Source of the DNA: JAKACA01 sp050010115
GTDB lineage: Bacteria > Actinomycetota > Acidimicrobiia > Acidimicrobiales > Bog-793
Reading direction: 5' to 3'
Assembly (NCBI GenBank): GCA_050010115.1
Contig: JBEKLQ010000146.1
Span: 1 to 6,958 of the forward strand
DNA length: 6,958 nt
Both the position numbers and the translations under genes were made by a program. How positions within the stretch are numbered: the stretch's first letter is position 1; each line of letters opens with the position of its first letter. Positions 5,678 to 6,958 of the stretch are shown here, one piece after another. The notes under the pieces were generated by a model. The model ran no database searches. It saw only the letters and a list, made by a program, of their open reading frames with translations, and was not told the DNA's origin.

Positions 5678-6625
5678 TCACCTGCCCATCACCACCCTCA
5701 CTCGCTCCCACTCGTCGGCGGTGAACGGGTCGTACTCGGTGCGGCCGGTGGTGGCGGCGGCGTACTCGTCGAGCAGGGCCGCGGTGAGGGAGCGGTAGAA
5801 AGCGGCCCGAGCGACGTTGGCAGCGCCGTGGCCGGCCACGGCGGCCTGAGCGGCCTGAGCGGACTGAGCGGCCCAAGCGGCCTCAGCATCCTCAGCGGCC
5901 TCAGCGGCCCAAGCGGACTGAGCGGCCCGAGCGGTGCGGGTGGCGGCCTCAGCGTCCTCAGCGGCCTCAGCGGCCCAAGCGGCCTGAGCGGCGCGGGTGG
6001 CGTCCTCAGCGTCCTCAGCGTCCTCAGCGTCGTGGGCGGCGGCGTGGCCGGCCACGGCGGCCCGAGCGGCGTGGGCGGCCCAAGCGGCGTGGGCGGCGTT
6101 GGCCGTGGTGTGGGCGGCGTGGGCAGCGGCCTCAGCGGCCGCAGCGGCCCAAGCGGCCTCAGCGGCCCAGGCGGCCTGAGCGGCCTGAGCTGCCTCAGCT
6201 GCCTCAGCTGCCTCAGCTCTCGTCTCGTCGGACGGGTCGAGGAGGCACGCAGCCGCGGCCCGGAGGGCTTCGGTCACACGCTTGTCGCCCTCCGGCATCT
6301 GGTCTGCGGCGTGGGTGCACGCTCTGGCAGCGAGGCGCCGCGCCAACTCCTCGTCGTCGCTCGCGGTGTGGCGTGCACGCAACCCGAGGGTCATCATCTC
6401 GCGGGTACGGACCGCGGTGTCGTCCTCGGCGTCGTTGGCCGTGTTCAGCGCACCGCGGATGATCGGGTGCACGCCCTCGAACTGGTCGGTCACGCCGACG
6501 CCGACCATGACGGCGAGAACCTCGACCACGCACAATTCGCAGTGGCCCTCCTCATCCAGCTGGTGGCCACCGATGTCGAGCTTGAGCCAGTCGGGGAGTT
6601 GGATGGGGTTTGGTACTTTCGCCAT
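5678..6625 (-). CDS. Alanine-rich (Ala-Ala-X) tandem-repeat protein of unknown function
   Basis: The start chosen is ATG 6625 (MAKVPNPIQLPDWLKLDIGG) with GAGG 8 nt upstream, giving 315 residues. The frame is open to the window edge, but the extension overlaps another gene's end and reads as noise. Residues 1-135 form a compact N-terminal domain with GHCELCVVEVLAVMVG (Cys29, Cys32, Glu35), TDQFEGVHPIIRGAL and a helical, charged stretch. Residues about 137-275 are Ala-Ala-X triplets with Trp at 153, 159, 182, 217, 239 and 251. Residues 276-315 are a non-repetitive cap (FYRSLTAALLDEYAAA, YDPFTADEWERVRVVMG). From memory this layout resembles a family common in actinobacteria and their phages, in which a CVxE domain precedes AAWAA repeats and whose function is unknown. 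There is no signal peptide or membrane segment. The repeats should form a long helix or helical bundle. The minus strand is preferred over the antisense frame because both ends look like real protein. Confidence 0.75.
   Translation of the reverse strand: MAKVPNPIQLPDWLKLDIGGHQLDEEGHCELCVVEVLAVMVGVGVTDQFEGVHPIIRGALNTANDAEDDTAVRTREMMTLGLRARHTASDDEELARRLAARACTHAADQMPEGDKRVTEALRAAAACLLDPSDETRAEAAEAAEAAQAAQAAWAAEAAWAAAAAEAAAHAAHTTANAAHAAWAAHAARAAVAGHAAAHDAEDAEDAEDATRAAQAAWAAEAAEDAEAATRTARAAQSAWAAEAAEDAEAAWAAQSAQAAQAAVAGHGAANVARAAFYRSLTAALLDEYAAATTGRTEYDPFTADEWERVRVVMGR
5841..6220. repeat. Degenerate 9-bp repeat tract within the Ala-rich gene
   Basis: About 380 bp are built from 9-bp units, each encoding three residues on the minus strand. 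Perfect runs include three copies of GTCCTCAGC (6002-6028, Asp-Ala-Glu) and three of CTGCCTCAG (6190-6216, Glu-Ala-Ala). A larger 66-bp duplication is visible in the protein, where residues 211-229 and 233-251 are nearly identical (RAAQ[AS]AWAAEAAEDAEAA). Unit-length changes keep the frame. Confidence 0.9.
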
Positions 6626-6633
6626 GTCGGCGA

Positions 6634-6637
6634 CCTC
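6634..6637 (-). promoter_or_regulatory. Ribosome binding site of the Ala-rich gene
   Basis: GAGG on the minus strand lies 8 nt before ATG 6625. It supports this start over the long upstream extension of the frame. Confidence 0.55.
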
Positions 6638-6655
6638 GATATCAGGTTGTCGGCA

Positions 6656-6686
6656 GCGGCGGTCGGGGTTTGAGCCCGGCCGCCGC
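6656..6686. terminator. GC-rich hairpin, 12-bp stem, terminator or 5' leader structure
   Basis: Bases 6656-6667 pair with 6675-6686, with one imperfect pair (6663/6679) and a 7-nt loop. On the minus strand it lies 73 nt after the stop at 6760 and 30 nt before ATG 6625. It could end the incoming gene or fold in the leader of the Ala-rich gene. There is no T-run on the minus-strand side. Confidence 0.45.
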
Positions 6687-6703
6687 ACTTGTCTTGCGGG
6701 GGA

Positions 6704-6745
6704 AGCATGCGCCGCGACGGGCGCGGTGTCAAAGCGCGATGTCAA
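6704..6745 (-). promoter_or_regulatory. Candidate promoter with tandem TTGACA boxes
   Basis: On the minus strand TTGACA occurs at 6745-6740 and 6732-6727, as part of a 13-bp direct repeat with 11 of 13 positions the same. Seventeen bases after the second box is CATGCT (6709-6704), a poor -10. If used, transcription would start near 6697 and give a ~70-nt leader to the Ala-rich gene containing the hairpin. The repeat may instead be an operator. Confidence 0.35.
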
Positions 6746-6759
6746 GGAACACGAGCAGC

Positions 6760-6958
6760 CTACCGCCTCGGGGCCGGTCCGGAGGAACGACGGCGTAGAG
6801 TGCTGTAGATATTTCGTAGCGGCGCGGTGTACCTGAAGGTGCGGGTCGCCCTCAGCGCGTGCAGTTCTGTGCGAACACGGTGAACCTCGGCAAGCGCTCG
6901 CGCCGTACTCTCGTCGGCGATCGCAACGTGAGCCTGCGCGTCGCGGGCTGTCGCGCAT
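6760..6958 (-). CDS. 3' end of a gene entering from the right edge; glycosyltransferase-like C-terminal tail
   Basis: A second minus-strand frame reads from the right edge to TAG at 6762-6760, giving 65 codons with no start in view. The residues include ARDAQAHVAIADESTARAL, then EVHRVRTELHALRATRTFRY, then TAPLRNIYSTLRRR, and the end is Pro/Arg-rich. This amphipathic helix followed by a RATRTFRYTAPLR motif and basic end resembles, from memory, the C-terminal tails of actinobacterial glycosyltransferases or linked methyltransferases acting on surface polysaccharide. The competing frame over the same bases is Arg/Cys/Ser-rich and unlike protein. The frame call is fairly secure; the function is tentative because the catalytic part lies outside. 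Confidence 0.6.
   Translation of the reverse strand, partial: CATARDAQAHVAIADESTARALAEVHRVRTELHALRATRTFRYTAPLRNIYSTLRRRSSGPAPRR

Noticed and set aside
5645..6673. Collagen-like + strand ORF as a real CDS
   Set aside because: Its non-repeat end reads as antisense noise and its repeat is explained by the complement of Ala codons; kept only as a finding.
6626..6958. Extension of the Ala-rich ORF to the right edge
   Set aside because: The sequence is Arg/Cys/Ser-rich, overlaps a better coding frame ending at 6760, and the ATG at 6625 has its own GAGG site.

Overview
The window is high-GC DNA from what looks like an actinomycete-type bacterium (Actinomycetota). The signs are strong G/C preference at third codon positions, frequent GTG starts, an apparently leaderless antitoxin mRNA, and the adjacent comM-dprA pair. 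The genus cannot be read from this sequence.

Left part (1-4515), housekeeping genes. A tandem array of 8-bp units runs off the left edge and stops just before the ribosome binding site of ald, an alanine dehydrogenase on the + strand. Convergent to it, with a 35-nt gap, is a two-gene minus-strand operon, comM then dprA. The stop of comM and the GTG start of dprA overlap by 4 nt. ComM is a YifB-type AAA+ helicase and DprA is the RecA loader of DNA uptake and recombination. DprA is unusually long because of a low-complexity linker containing a 15-bp minisatellite that encodes SAIGG pentapeptides.

Middle (4516-5677), accessory DNA. A 315-nt intergenic region separates comM from a divergent toxin-antitoxin pair: a ribbon-helix-helix VapB-type antitoxin and a PIN-domain VapC toxin that overlaps it by 8 nt. 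Downstream lies a 288-nt stretch with no intact gene. It holds a perfect 10-bp stem hairpin and one long frame broken by two amber codons, possibly a decayed gene.

Right part (5678-6958), minus strand. A 315-residue protein has a compact N-terminal domain (HC-x2-C and VVE motifs), about 140 residues of Ala-Ala-X repeats with regularly recurring Trp, and a short non-repetitive C-terminal cap. It resembles a poorly characterised actinobacterial/actinophage family and is the best candidate here for something undescribed. Upstream, entering from the right edge, is the last ~65 codons of another gene, lying in a different frame from the extended Ala-rich ORF. It ends in a basic, helix-rich tail of the kind seen on actinobacterial glycosyltransferases. 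Between the two genes are a 13-bp direct repeat with two TTGACA boxes and a GC-rich hairpin.

The ald, comM and dprA genes look like chromosomal core. The region from about 4516 to the right edge looks like a variable insertion next to them.
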